Positions 40,592 through 50,582 of a stretch of DNA of 64,000 nt are shown here, one piece after another. The position numbers were made by a program, and so were the translations under genes. The stretch's first letter is position 1, and the number at the start of each line of letters is the position of its first letter. The notes under the pieces are model-generated. The model saw only the letters and a list, made by a program, of their open reading frames with translations. It made no database searches and was not told the DNA's origin. Where the stretch lies: assembly GCF_014648655.1 (NCBI RefSeq), contig NZ_BMRN01000002.1:310001-374000 (forward strand), in the 5' to 3' direction. This DNA is from Streptomyces atratus. Its GTDB lineage: Bacteria > Actinomycetota > Actinomycetes > Streptomycetales > Streptomycetaceae.

Positions 40592-43071
40592 TGTTCACCC
40601 CGCACGTCCCGAACGGCCTCGCCCGCGCGGCCGTCCGCTTCAAACCCGCGTCGTTCGCCGGGACCTTCGTCGCGCTCCTGCTGGCCGCGGCGATCGTCTC
40701 CGCCTGCGGCATCCTGCTGGAGACCGGCCTGCGCGCTTCCATACCCGCGGAGCGCTACGCCAAGGCGCCCGTGGTCGTCGCCGCCGACCAGCGGGTCCAC
40801 ATGACGGTCGGCAGCGGCGAGGGCGCGTACGACGCCGCCCACCCCGTACCGGACAACGCGCGGCTCCCCGAATCCCTGGTGGGCGAGGTCGCCTCGGCCC
40901 CCGGCGCGGCGGCTGCGATCGGGGACGTGAGTTACTCCGTGCGACAGGGCGGCACCCCCCTCACCGCTCACGGCTGGGGCTCCACCGCCCTCACCGGCAC
41001 GCGCCTGGTCACCGGCGAGGCGCCCGGGACCGGCGAAGTCGTCGTCCCCACCGGCACCGAGGCCCACGTCGGCGAGAAGATCACCCTCGACACCCCCGCG
41101 GGCGCACGCGAGTTCCGTGTCGCGGGCACCACCGCCACCGACGCCACCGTCTGGTTCGCCGACCGGCAGGCCGTCCAGCTCTCCGGCCACCCCGGCCGGG
41201 TCGACGCCATCGCCGTGCTCGCTGCCCGGGGCACCACCACCGATGCCCTCGCCGACCAGGTGCGCGAGGCCGTCGGCCGCACCGCCCATGCCGAGGTCCA
41301 CACCGGTGACGGCCGGGGCGCCGTCGAGGACGCGGAACTCGCGGGCGCCACGGAGCTCCTCGTCGGCCTCGGCGGCTCCTTCGGCGGCGTCGCCACCATG
41401 GTCGCCGTCTTCACCGCCGCCGGTACGGTCGCCCTCTCGGTCGGCCAGCGCAGCCGCGAGTTCGCCCTGCTGCGCGCCATCGGCGCCACCCCGCGCCAGC
41501 TGCGCCGCTCCATCGCCACCGAATCCCTGCTCATCGCCCCGCTCGCCGGAGCGCTCGGCTGCCTGCCCGGAATCGCCCTGGCCCGCTGGTGGTTCGGGCA
41601 GCTCCAGGACCGGGGAGCCATCCCCGGGCCCGTCGATCTGCACGTGTCCTGGCTGCCGCTGACCATCGCCACGGCCGCCACGATGCTCACCGCGCTGAGC
41701 GCCGGATACTTCGCCGCCCGCAGGCCGTCGAAGATCAAGCCGGGGCTGGCTCTCGCGCAGTCCGCTGTGGAACGCCCCCCGTTCGGCTGGATCCGCACCC
41801 CGCTCGGCATCGCCGCCCTCGTCGGCGGCGGAATCTTCGCGGGCGTCGCCGCGTCCACGAGCGGCGAGGACGCGGCGAACGCCGCACTCGGCGTCGTCAT
41901 GTTCTTCATGATCGCGGTCGGCCTGCTCGGCCCGCTGATAGCCCGGATCTGCGCCGCCGTCATCGGCCTCCCGCTGCGCGCGGCAGGCGCGTCGGGCTCG
42001 CTGGCCGCCGCCAACTCCCGGACGAACTCGCGCCGCCTGGCCTCCGCGATCACCCCGATCGTGCTCGCCATGGCCTTCTCCTCCACGCTCGTCTTCATGC
42101 AAACCAGCCAGGACCGGGTGATCGCTCACCAGCAGCGCGACGCCATCACCGCCGACCACATCGTCTCCGCCCCGGGCGGACTCGCCTCCGACGCGACCGA
42201 ACGGGCCGCCGCCACACCCGGTGTCACGACCGCCGTCGGGCTGCTCCGCGGTTCCGTCCTGGTGCCCACCGGATCGGGCGGGGACCGGAGGCTCCAGAGC
42301 ACCTCCGCCCAGGGGATCACCGGCTCCGGCGGCGACCTCGCCAAGGTCCAGGACCTCGACGTCCGGACCGGATCGCTCACCGGCCTGCGGCCCGGCACCG
42401 TCGCCATCGACACCACCCTCGCCGGCTCCACGAAGGTCGGGACCGGCGACCGGCTGGCCCTGCGCCTCCCGGACGGCACCAAGGCGTCACCGAAGATCGT
42501 CGCCGTCTACGGCCGAGGCCTGGGCACCAGCCTCGTCACGCTGCCCGCCACCGACCTGAAGACCCATGTCACCTCCCCGTACGCCTCCGACGTGCTGGTA
42601 CGGGCCACCCCCGCCGCCGCACAGAGACTCACCGCGCTCGGCACCGTCACCGACCGCTCCGGCTACGCCGCCGCACAGGACAAGGACCGTGAGCTCAGCG
42701 CCTGGGCCAACACCGTCATGGCCGCGGTACTCGGCGGATTCGCAGCCGTCGCCGCAGTCAACACCCTGGTGATGACCGTCCTCGACCGCCGCCGCGAACT
42801 GACCATGCTCCGCCTCGTCGGCTCCACCCGCCGCCAGGTCATGGGCATGATCCGCTGGGAGGCGCTGCTCGTCACGGTGGCCGGGGCCGCGCTCGGCACC
42901 GCCATCGCACTGGCCACACTCATCCCGATGACGAAGGGGATGACGGGTGAATCGCCGTACATCCCGCCGGTGTTGTACGGATCATTCGTCGCCGCGACCG
43001 TCGGGCTCGGCCTCGCCGCCGCAATGATCCCGGCCCGTGCGGCCCTGCGCGGAACGGCCGCCCGTCCGTAG
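40591..43071 (+). CDS. FtsX-like ABC permease (MacB/BceB-like)
   Basis: An 826-residue permease. TM1 (~20-40) is followed by a large extracytoplasmic domain, then FtsX domain 1 (~245-360; REFALLRAIGATPRQLRRS coupling helix), further helices, a second extracellular domain and FtsX domain 2 (~705-820; RRRELTMLRLVGSTRRQVMG). Two FtsX cores in one chain suggest a full transporter with dimerised ATPase. It probably does mechanical work in the envelope or expels a hydrophobic compound. Coupled to the ATPase. Confidence 0.92.
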   Translation: MFTPHVPNGLARAAVRFKPASFAGTFVALLLAAAIVSACGILLETGLRASIPAERYAKAPVVVAADQRVHMTVGSGEGAYDAAHPVPDNARLPESLVGEVASAPGAAAAIGDVSYSVRQGGTPLTAHGWGSTALTGTRLVTGEAPGTGEVVVPTGTEAHVGEKITLDTPAGAREFRVAGTTATDATVWFADRQAVQLSGHPGRVDAIAVLAARGTTTDALADQVREAVGRTAHAEVHTGDGRGAVEDAELAGATELLVGLGGSFGGVATMVAVFTAAGTVALSVGQRSREFALLRAIGATPRQLRRSIATESLLIAPLAGALGCLPGIALARWWFGQLQDRGAIPGPVDLHVSWLPLTIATAATMLTALSAGYFAARRPSKIKPGLALAQSAVERPPFGWIRTPLGIAALVGGGIFAGVAASTSGEDAANAALGVVMFFMIAVGLLGPLIARICAAVIGLPLRAAGASGSLAAANSRTNSRRLASAITPIVLAMAFSSTLVFMQTSQDRVIAHQQRDAITADHIVSAPGGLASDATERAAATPGVTTAVGLLRGSVLVPTGSGGDRRLQSTSAQGITGSGGDLAKVQDLDVRTGSLTGLRPGTVAIDTTLAGSTKVGTGDRLALRLPDGTKASPKIVAVYGRGLGTSLVTLPATDLKTHVTSPYASDVLVRATPAAAQRLTALGTVTDRSGYAAAQDKDRELSAWANTVMAAVLGGFAAVAAVNTLVMTVLDRRRELTMLRLVGSTRRQVMGMIRWEALLVTVAGAALGTAIALATLIPMTKGMTGESPYIPPVLYGSFVAATVGLGLAAAMIPARAALRGTAARP

Positions 43072-43080
43072 AGTCGGACC

Positions 43081-43587
43081 ATGACCACGCCGCGCAGGAA
43101 CCTGAACCTGGCCGAAGTCGAGGCAATCGCCCGTACGGCCCACCGTTCACAGACGGACAAGGCGGGACGCCCGTACGGCGAACACCTCCACGCCGTCGCG
43201 GAGGGCGTACGGATCAGGGGCGGCAGCGACGAACAGATCGCCGCGGCCTGGCTGCACGACGCCGTCGAGGACGACGCGCTGTCGGAGGAATGGCTGGCCG
43301 ACGCCGCACTTCCCCAGGAGGTCAAGGACATGGTCCTCGCCGTCACCAGACGTGACGGCGAGGACCTCGGTTCGTACACCCGGCGCATCCTCGACACCCC
43401 GGGCGCCCTGCTGATCAAGGAGTCCGACCTGGCACACAACGCCGACCCGGCCCGCCTCGCCGTGCTGGAACCGGCGACCCGTACCCGGCTGGCCGAGAAG
43501 TATGCGCAGGTACGGGGGCTGCTCGGGCTCACCTCGGGCGAATCGCCCGTCGAGCAATCGGTTCAAGCCAACACGGCGAAGGACTGA
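43081..43587 (+). CDS. HD-domain phosphohydrolase (SpoT-hydrolase-like)
   Basis: A 168-residue protein with the HD motif WLHDAVEDD (~58-66) and an early AHRSQTDKAGRPYGEHL segment as in the hydrolase half of RelA/SpoT enzymes. No synthetase or TGS domain is present. It may be a small alarmone or nucleotide hydrolase (MESH1-like). It starts ten bases after the ABC permease and could be co-transcribed. Confidence 0.85.
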   Translation: MTTPRRNLNLAEVEAIARTAHRSQTDKAGRPYGEHLHAVAEGVRIRGGSDEQIAAAWLHDAVEDDALSEEWLADAALPQEVKDMVLAVTRRDGEDLGSYTRRILDTPGALLIKESDLAHNADPARLAVLEPATRTRLAEKYAQVRGLLGLTSGESPVEQSVQANTAKD

Positions 43588-43597
43588 TCCACTCGGA

Positions 43598-44752
43598 TCA
43601 GAGTCCGGACGCGGCGCGCCGGAACGCCCAGTTCATGTCCGGCTCGGTCACCGGACGCAGCACCCGCCGTACCGGCGGCGTACACATCAGCGTCACCGCG
43701 CCGGCCGCGACCAGTGAGACGAGGACCAGGCCGCCGGGCGTCGAGAGCCATGCGTAGGTGTCGAACACCCCGGCATATCCGGCGCCCTTGATCAGGAATC
43801 CGTGCAGCAGATAGCCGCAGATCGTTCCGGAGCCGAGCACGGTGAACCACATGTGGCGGCGCGGCACCCAGGACAGGAACCCGATGGTGAGCAGCAGCGC
43901 GCAGCCGAACATCGCCAGTGTCATCACAGCACCGGACCACCACGGGGCGCCCATCTCGGGCGCGCTGTTGCTGCGGTAGAACCAGCCCAGCTGCATCCGC
44001 GGCGCCGCCCAGTACGCGAACAACAGGGCCCCGGCGAACAGCGGGAGCGCGAGCATCCGCACCTCACGCCGGCGGACCAGTTGGAAATGTTCGGGCTTCA
44101 GCCGGAGCCCCAGCACGAAGAACGGCAGGAACTGCAGAACACGCTGGAGATCGAGATCGTCGCCGATCGTCGGGGAGAAAGAGGCGAGCACGGCGATGAG
44201 GAGCGCCACGGGCAGCGGATGGCGCAGCGCCTGCCACAGCGGTGTGGTGATCCGCCAGACGAACAGGGCGATCAGGAACCAGGTGAGATACCAGGGGTCG
44301 ATCAGGCTGATCGGTTGATCGGGCGAGTCGTCCGCGTACCGCTTGAACAGCGAATACGCCGTCTCGAACACCACATAGGGCACGGCGACGCCGGTGAGCA
44401 GGCGTTTTACCTTGGCGGCGGACATGTCGAACGAGCGGGAGAAATAGCCGGAGACGATGATGAACGCCGGCATGTGAAAGGTGTACGCCACCATGTACAG
44501 CGCACGGGCGGTCCGGCTGCCGTCCATCACCGGTTCCCACGAGTGCGCCACCGCGACGAGCACGATGGCCAGATATTTGACGTTGTCGAAGTAGGCGTCA
44601 CGCTTCTTCGCCGGCGCGGCGGCCGGAGGCTTGTTCGCCACCGGTGCGGGGGGTGCCGCGGTGCCAGTCACCGTCCCTCGGCGTCTGGGCTCCGACTCCT
44701 GGGTCGCCGATGGGAGCGGGGCCCTCTGAAATACGTTCGGAGCGTGGAACAT
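43598..44752 (-). CDS. membrane acyltransferase 3 family protein
   Basis: A 384-residue protein. The first ~50 residues are Pro/Ala-rich and cytoplasmic; the rest has about ten membrane helices of the acyltransferase-3/fucose 4-O-acetylase family, opening RDAYFDNVKYLAIVLVAVAH with the conserved catalytic-type His in VAHSW and TFHMPAFIIVSGYF. It probably O-acetylates a sugar or wall polymer using acetyl-CoA. ATG at 44752. It is convergent with the HD gene and faces a long structured gap upstream. Confidence 0.88.
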   Translation of the reverse strand: MFHAPNVFQRAPLPSATQESEPRRRGTVTGTAAPPAPVANKPPAAAPAKKRDAYFDNVKYLAIVLVAVAHSWEPVMDGSRTARALYMVAYTFHMPAFIIVSGYFSRSFDMSAAKVKRLLTGVAVPYVVFETAYSLFKRYADDSPDQPISLIDPWYLTWFLIALFVWRITTPLWQALRHPLPVALLIAVLASFSPTIGDDLDLQRVLQFLPFFVLGLRLKPEHFQLVRRREVRMLALPLFAGALLFAYWAAPRMQLGWFYRSNSAPEMGAPWWSGAVMTLAMFGCALLLTIGFLSWVPRRHMWFTVLGSGTICGYLLHGFLIKGAGYAGVFDTYAWLSTPGGLVLVSLVAAGAVTLMCTPPVRRVLRPVTEPDMNWAFRRAASGL

Positions 44753-45230
44753 CTAAAGCACCTTAGACGCCACGATTGCAATTCGTAAAACCGCCCGGGG
44801 ATATTGCATGTCCGCGTCCAATCAAAAGTGAAACCGCCAAAAACCGCCCGCTATGCCCGACTTTATCCACCTTGAATGGGGCATACCGCCAGGCGGTTTG
44901 GGGAGGTGAATTTCATCGCACTGGAGCCTTGAAATTGCATGTGAATGAAGTGTGTGGATATGGAAACCGTCACAGTCGCAAGCTGTTCTGATTATTTGAT
45001 TCACAGTTCACTCACAGATGTGCGGAGCCTCGGTGGGGCCCTGTGCCACCCCTTGTGCAGCCGTGCGCCCCGGGCGCACGCGGGGCGCAAGGATGGCGCG
45101 ATCCCGTCCGTTCGGTCCGTCACCTGGCAGCGACCACGGGGGAGTTGGTGGCACGATGGACGGAACGGAGGAGTGCTCGGCCGCACACCTCCGGGCCGGC
45201 AAGGCGGACCGACCAAGGGTGTGATCAGTT
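44753..45230. other. 480-base AT-richer gap with structure
   Basis: No convincing protein gene is seen. Base composition falls well below the genome average at 44753-45010. A multi-part stem-loop lies at 44841-44899. The 3' part is leader for the small membrane protein at 45231. Confidence 0.6.
44841..44899. ncRNA. structured intergenic element, candidate small RNA or leader
   Basis: AAACCGCC (44841-44848) pairs with GGCGGTTT (44892-44899) and TATGCCC (44852-44858) pairs with GGGCATA (44879-44885), giving a two-step stem of 15 pairs around a 20-base AT-rich loop. A second AAACCGCC copy at 44831 offers an alternative pairing. Nothing in the flanking genes explains it. Confidence 0.4.
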
Positions 45231-45425
45231 GTGGCCATTTCACTGTCTGTGGTGCTTCTGTTGGCGATCGTCCTGGTGGTCCAGATCCGAGGCGGCGCCA
45301 TCAAGGCCGGACCCGCGATCGTCGCGGTGCTCTTCGGCTTCTTCCTGGCATCGACCGGCATGGCTCCGTCGATAAACAGGTTCATGAACTCGATAGCGGA
45401 GACCATCAACCAGATCACCTTCTGA
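45231..45425 (+). CDS. 64-residue small membrane protein
   Basis: A short hydrophobic protein with two predicted membrane helices: SLSVVLLLAIVLVVQI, a basic GGAIKAG turn, and PAIVAVLFGFFLASTGM, ending in a short amphipathic NRFMNSIAETI tail. GTG start at 45231. The frame is clean, the composition is protein-like and a strong terminator follows. The function is unknown. It lies upstream of two tRNA genes and tig; I believe similar small genes occur at this place in other Streptomyces. Confidence 0.75.
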   Translation: MAISLSVVLLLAIVLVVQIRGGAIKAGPAIVAVLFGFFLASTGMAPSINRFMNSIAETINQITF

Positions 45426-45496
45426 TCCGGCCGGGCCGGCGCCCGCGCTCCGGCGCGAGAGGCCAGGACGCGGGCGGGAAGCAGCCGGAACGCAAA

Positions 45497-45533
45497 GGGC
45501 CCGGTCCGACGAGGGATTCGTCGGACCGGGCCC
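45497..45533. terminator. strong bidirectional terminator
   Basis: A perfect 16-bp stem (GGGCCCGGTCCGACGA / its complement) with loop GGGAT separates the small membrane protein from the convergent tRNA-Gly gene. Confidence 0.9.
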
Positions 45534-45541
45534 AAGCATGG

Positions 45542-45612
45542 AGCGGGCGACGGGAATCGAACCCGCGTAGCTAGTTTGGAAGACTAGGGCTCTACCATTG
45601 AGCTACGCCCGC
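45542..45612 (-). tRNA. tRNA-Gly(TCC)
   Basis: A 71-base cloverleaf on the minus strand. The acceptor stem is GCGGGCG / CGCCCGC, the D-arm has AGCTCAATGGTAGAGC, the anticodon loop is CTTCCAA (TCC), and the T-arm is GCGGGTTCGATTCCCGT. CCA is not encoded. Confidence 0.95.
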
Positions 45613-45779
45613 AAGCACCGCACCGCAGGTCCGGGGACCGGCGGCAACGAGAAGCATCGTAGCGGGTCGCGGGCGCTGCTCGCACACCCGATTGCGGTCA
45701 CCCGGTGTCGCGTTCGGTGCCGCCCGCGCAAAGCGGCTGATGCACTGCCCATCTGCATGTACCCTACGTGTCGCACCGA

Positions 45780-45856
45780 CGGGGTGTGGCGCAGCTTGGT
45801 AGCGCGTCCGCTTTGGGAGCGGAAGGTCGTCGGTTCGAATCCGGCCACCCCGACCA
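45780..45856 (+). tRNA. tRNA-Pro(TGG)
   Basis: The acceptor stem is CGGGGTG / CACCCCG, the D-loop AGCTTGGTAGCG, the anticodon loop TTTGGGA (TGG), and the T-arm GTCGGTTCGAATCCGGC. The 3' CCA is encoded at 45854-45856. Its 3' end is part of a tandem 19-bp duplication. Confidence 0.95.
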
Positions 45857-45889
45857 CCGGCAAGATCGCAGACCACCGGCAAGATCGCA
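45852..45889. repeat. tandem 19-bp duplication starting in tRNA-Pro 3' end
   Basis: GACCACCGGCAAGATCGCA occurs twice back to back (45852-45870, 45871-45889). The first copy includes the last base of the acceptor stem, discriminator and CCA of tRNA-Pro, so a second processing-like CCA end follows the real one. Confidence 0.85.
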
Positions 45890-46025
45890 TTGTGGGAGTC
45901 CGTCTCCTTGCCGTTACTATGCAAAATGCGTGCCCGTGTGTCTGATGTACCGGGCTCGGTCCGCGAAGCCGCCTCCCGTGCGGCGGAGCAGAACCCCAAG
46001 AAGTCAGCCACAAGGAGACCGAACC

Positions 46026-47423
46026 GTGAAGAGCGCCGTGGAGACCCTGAACCCGACCCGGGTTCGGCTCACTGTCGAGGTGCCCTTCGAGGAGCTCAAG
46101 GACAGCCTCGACGCGGCGTACAAGAAGATCAACCAGCAGGTCACGGTGAAGGGCTTCCGCAAGGGCAAGATCCCCGCCCGGGTCATCGACCAGCGGTTCG
46201 GCCGTGGTGCGGTGCTGGAGGAGGCCGTCAACGACGCCCTCCCGAAGTTCTACACCGAGGCTGTCAACGAGGGTGAGCTCAACGTCCTCGGTCAGCCCGA
46301 GGTCGACATCACCGAGCTGAAGGACGGCGAACTGCTGGCCTTCACCGCCGAGGTTGACGTACGCCCCGAGATCGAGATTCCGGACTACTCCGGCATCGAG
46401 GTCACCGTCGACGCCCTCGAGGTCAGCGACGAGGACGTCGAGAAGGCCGTGGAGCAGCTCCGCGAGCGCTTCGCCTCGACCAACCCGGTCGAGCGCGCCG
46501 CCGCCGAGGGCGACGTCGTGACGATCGACCTGCAGGCCAAGGTCGACGGCGAGGTCCTGGAGGACGGCGTGGCCGAGGGTGTCTCGTACACCATCGGTTC
46601 CGGCGAGCTCCTCGACGGCATCGACGCCGCCGTCACCGGCCTGGAGGCGGGTGGCGAGGCCACCTTCACCTCCGAGCTGAAGGGCGGCTCGGCCGAGGGC
46701 AAGGAGGCCGAGGTCACCGTCAAGGTCACCGCCGTCGCCGCCCGTGAGCTCCCCGAGCTGGACGACGAGTTCGCCCAGATGGCGAGCGAGTTCGACACCC
46801 TCGACGAGCTGAAGGCGGACAGCCGCAAGCGCCTCGAGAACACCAAGCAGTTCGACCAGGCCACCCAGGCCCAGGAGCGCGTCCTCGACGAGCTGTTGAA
46901 GCTGGCCGAGGTCCCGATCCCGGAGAAGCTGCTCGCGGACGAGGTCCAGACCCGCAAGCACAACCTGGAGCACCACCAGCTCGGTCAGATGGGTCTGACC
47001 CTCGACAAGTACCTGGAGATCCAGGGCAAGACGGTCGAGGAGTTCGAGGCCGAGACCTCCGAGCAGGCGATCAAGGGCATCAAGACCCAGTTCATCCTGG
47101 ACGAGATCGTCAACAAGGAGAAGCTGAACGTCAACCAGGAGGAGCTCACCGAGCACCTCATGCGGCGCGCTGCTTCCTCCGGCATGAGCCCCGACCAGTT
47201 CGCCCAGGCCGTCGTCGAGGGCGGCCAGGTGCCGATGCTCGTCGGTGAGGTCGCCCGCGGCAAGGCGCTGGCCGTGGTCGTCGAGGTCGCCAAGGTCGTC
47301 GACACCAACGGTGAGGTCGTCGAGCTGGAGGACGACGAGGAGGAGGCCATCGAGACGGTCGAGGCCGCCGATGGTGCCGCCGAGGCCGTTGCCGAGGTCA
47401 CCGAGGAGAAGACCGAGGCCTGA
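46026..47423 (+). CDS. tig: trigger factor, ribosome-associated chaperone/PPIase
   Basis: A 465-residue trigger factor. The N-terminal ribosome-binding domain carries the signature [12 protein letters not shown] (~42-53; usual GFRxGKxP). The FKBP-like PPIase domain is at ~150-240 and the C-terminal chaperone cradle follows, with an acidic tail rich in Glu/Asp/Ala. GTG start at 46026 with AAGGAG eight bases upstream; longer frames would run through the tRNA region. It precedes the clp genes but is separated by a strong terminator. Confidence 0.97.
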   Translation: MKSAVETLNPTRVRLTVEVPFEELKDSLDAAYKKINQQVTVKGFRKGKIPARVIDQRFGRGAVLEEAVNDALPKFYTEAVNEGELNVLGQPEVDITELKDGELLAFTAEVDVRPEIEIPDYSGIEVTVDALEVSDEDVEKAVEQLRERFASTNPVERAAAEGDVVTIDLQAKVDGEVLEDGVAEGVSYTIGSGELLDGIDAAVTGLEAGGEATFTSELKGGSAEGKEAEVTVKVTAVAARELPELDDEFAQMASEFDTLDELKADSRKRLENTKQFDQATQAQERVLDELLKLAEVPIPEKLLADEVQTRKHNLEHHQLGQMGLTLDKYLEIQGKTVEEFEAETSEQAIKGIKTQFILDEIVNKEKLNVNQEELTEHLMRRAASSGMSPDQFAQAVVEGGQVPMLVGEVARGKALAVVVEVAKVVDTNGEVVELEDDEEEAIETVEAADGAAEAVAEVTEEKTEA

Positions 47424-47441
47424 GCCTCGCGCTGAACCCGT

Positions 47442-47481
47442 ACGACGGGCTCCGGACGCTTGTGCGTTCGGAGCCCGTCGT
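47442..47481. terminator. terminator after tig
   Basis: ACGACGGGCTCCG / CGGAGCCCGTCGT, a perfect 13-bp stem with a 14-base loop, starts 19 bases after the tig stop. Confidence 0.9.
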
Positions 47482-47525
47482 CGTATGGCGTACGGTGCCC
47501 CACAACCCTTGTGCCGACTGCGGAG

Positions 47526-47543
47526 CTTGCGCTCCCAGCGAAC
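47526..47543. promoter_or_regulatory. ClgR-like box upstream of clpP1
   Basis: On the minus strand this reads GTTCGC-TGGGA-GCGCAA, matching the ClgR site described for Streptomyces clp genes (GTTCGC, five-base spacer, GCG core). It lies 134 bases before the clpP1 start, so activation of clpP1P2 by ClgR is expected. Confidence 0.7.
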
Positions 47544-47676
47544 AGTTGCGGAAGCGGGATGGCGTTGTCCTACCTGCGCGTTAGGGTCCATGAATAGGAA
47601 GGGCAGGGGAGTCCCCGCCCACCCGGTACGAAGACGCTGAGACGGCCGGAGCCGTCAGAGACGAGCAGGTGGATAC

Positions 47677-48294
47677 GTGACGAATCTGATGCCCTACGCC
47701 GCCGGAGAGCCGTCCCTCGGTGGAGGCCTCGGTGACCAGGTCTACAGCCGACTGCTCGGCGAGCGCATCATCTTCCTCGGTCAGCAGGTCGACGATGAGA
47801 TCGCCAACAAGATCACGGCGCAGCTGCTTCTCCTTGCCGCCGAGCCGGACAAGGACATCTACCTCTACATCAACAGCCCCGGCGGTTCGGTGACGGCGGG
47901 CATGGCGGTCTACGACACCATGCAGTACATCCCGAACGACGTGGTCACCATCGGTATGGGCATGGCGGCCTCGATGGGCCAGTTCCTGCTCACCGGCGGC
48001 ACCGCGGGCAAGCGCTTCGCGCTCCCGAACACCGACATCCTCATGCACCAGGGTTCGGCCGGCATCGGCGGTACCGCCTCGGACATCAAGATCCAGGCCC
48101 AGTACCTGCTGCGCACCAAGCAGCGGATGGCGGAGATCACCGCCCGCCACTCCGGCCAGACGGTCGAGACGATCATCCGTGACGGCGACCGCGACCGCTG
48201 GTACACCGCGGAGGAGGCCAAGGAGTACGGCCTCATCGACGAGATCATCACGATCGCATCGGGCGTTCCGGGCGGCGGCGGCACCGGCGCCTGA
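47677..48294 (+). CDS. clpP1: ATP-dependent Clp protease proteolytic subunit 1
   Basis: A 205-residue serine peptidase with the triad Ser99 (GMAASMGQF), His124 (MHQGSAG) and Asp173 (DRDRWYT). It forms heptameric rings with ClpP2 and degrades unfolded or tagged proteins handed over by ClpX or ClpC. GTG start at 47677. It leads the clpP1-clpP2 unit, downstream of the ClgR-like box. Confidence 0.96.
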   Translation: MTNLMPYAAGEPSLGGGLGDQVYSRLLGERIIFLGQQVDDEIANKITAQLLLLAAEPDKDIYLYINSPGGSVTAGMAVYDTMQYIPNDVVTIGMGMAASMGQFLLTGGTAGKRFALPNTDILMHQGSAGIGGTASDIKIQAQYLLRTKQRMAEITARHSGQTVETIIRDGDRDRWYTAEEAKEYGLIDEIITIASGVPGGGGTGA

Positions 48295-48375
48295 TCCGGT
48301 ACCCACCGGATCCGGTTCCACCGCCCCCGCGCACCTCTCGTACGCCGAGACACCCAGCCACAGAACGCCACCAGG

Positions 48376-49056
48376 ATGGTGAACACCCACATGAACAACT
48401 TCCCCGGCGCCTCCGCGAGCGGCCTCTACACCGGCCCGCAGGTGGACAACCGCTACATCGTGCCGCGCTTCGTGGAGCGCACCTCGCAGGGCGTGCGTGA
48501 GTACGACCCGTACGCGAAGCTCTTCGAGGAGCGCGTGATCTTCCTCGGCGTGCAGATCGACGACGCCTCCGCCAACGACGTCATGGCGCAGCTGCTGTGC
48601 CTGGAGTCGATGGACCCGGACCGGGACATCTCGATCTACATCAACAGCCCCGGCGGCTCGTTCACCGCGCTCACCGCGATCTACGACACGATGCAGTTCG
48701 TGAAGCCGGACATCCAGACGGTTTGCATGGGCCAGGCGGCCTCCGCCGCGGCCGTGCTGCTTGCCGCGGGTACGCCCGGCAAGCGGATGGCGCTGCCCAA
48801 CGCCCGTGTACTGATCCACCAGCCGTCCTCGCAGACCGGCCGTGAGCAGCTCTCCGACCTGGAGATCGCGGCCAACGAGATCCTTCGGATGCGCACCCAG
48901 CTGGAGGAGATGCTGGCCAAGCACTCCACCACGCCGATCGACAAGATCCGCGACGACATCGAGCGCGACAAGATCCTGACCGCCGAGGATGCCCTCGCCT
49001 ACGGTCTCGTCGACCAGATCGTGTCGACCCGCAAGCAGGCGGCCACGGCCGTCTGA
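48376..49056 (+). CDS. clpP2: ATP-dependent Clp protease proteolytic subunit 2
   Basis: A 226-residue subunit with Ser123 (GQAASAAAV), His148 (LIHQPSS) and Asp198 (ERDKILT). It is 81 bases downstream of clpP1 and forms the second ring of the mixed ClpP1P2 protease. Three in-frame starts are close together (ATG 48376, GTG 48379, ATG 48391); the true one is uncertain, and the propeptide is processed off anyway. Confidence 0.96.
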   Translation: MVNTHMNNFPGASASGLYTGPQVDNRYIVPRFVERTSQGVREYDPYAKLFEERVIFLGVQIDDASANDVMAQLLCLESMDPDRDISIYINSPGGSFTALTAIYDTMQFVKPDIQTVCMGQAASAAAVLLAAGTPGKRMALPNARVLIHQPSSQTGREQLSDLEIAANEILRMRTQLEEMLAKHSTTPIDKIRDDIERDKILTAEDALAYGLVDQIVSTRKQAATAV

Positions 49057-49068
49057 CGTCGGCCTTCG

Positions 49069-49122
49069 CCCCTTGGCACGGCGAGTTCACACCGCATCGG
49101 CCATGTGAACCGTGCCAAGGGG
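49069..49122. terminator. long stem-loop between clpP2 and clpX
   Basis: CCCCTTGGCACG pairs over 12 bp with CGTGCCAAGGGG, and inside it GTTCAC pairs with GTGAAC after a 4-base bulge. It starts 13 bases after clpP2 and should end or attenuate the clpP transcript before clpX. Confidence 0.85.
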
Positions 49123-49213
49123 GGCCCGAACGGGGGGCAAGGCAAGGTACCGTCGGATAGAGGCACCAGGAGCCGCTGAACCAAGCTGCTCCCAGGCGAA
49201 GGGGAAGCACCTC

Positions 49214-50512
<1,299 letters not shown>

Positions 50513-50526
50513 CGGTTCGTGAACGC

Positions 50527-50565
50527 AAGGGGCGCCCGGCCGGTTGAACCGGCCGGGCGCCCCTT
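50527..50565. terminator. strong terminator after clpX (convergent)
   Basis: A 19-bp perfect inverted repeat (AAGGGGCGCCCGGCCGGTT and its complement, with one central base) lies between clpX and the convergent proline-rich membrane protein gene. It serves both. Confidence 0.92.
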
Positions 50566-50582
50566 CTGCCGTTCCCGGTGCG

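Noticed and set aside
40444..42159. 571-codon minus-strand frame opposite the FtsX-like permease
   Set aside because: Gly/Asp/Glu low-complexity composition; shadow of the real gene, which has clear FtsX domains.
45852..45889. prophage attachment site at tRNA-Pro
   Set aside because: No integrase, excisionase or phage gene is near, and the copies are adjacent rather than flanking an element.
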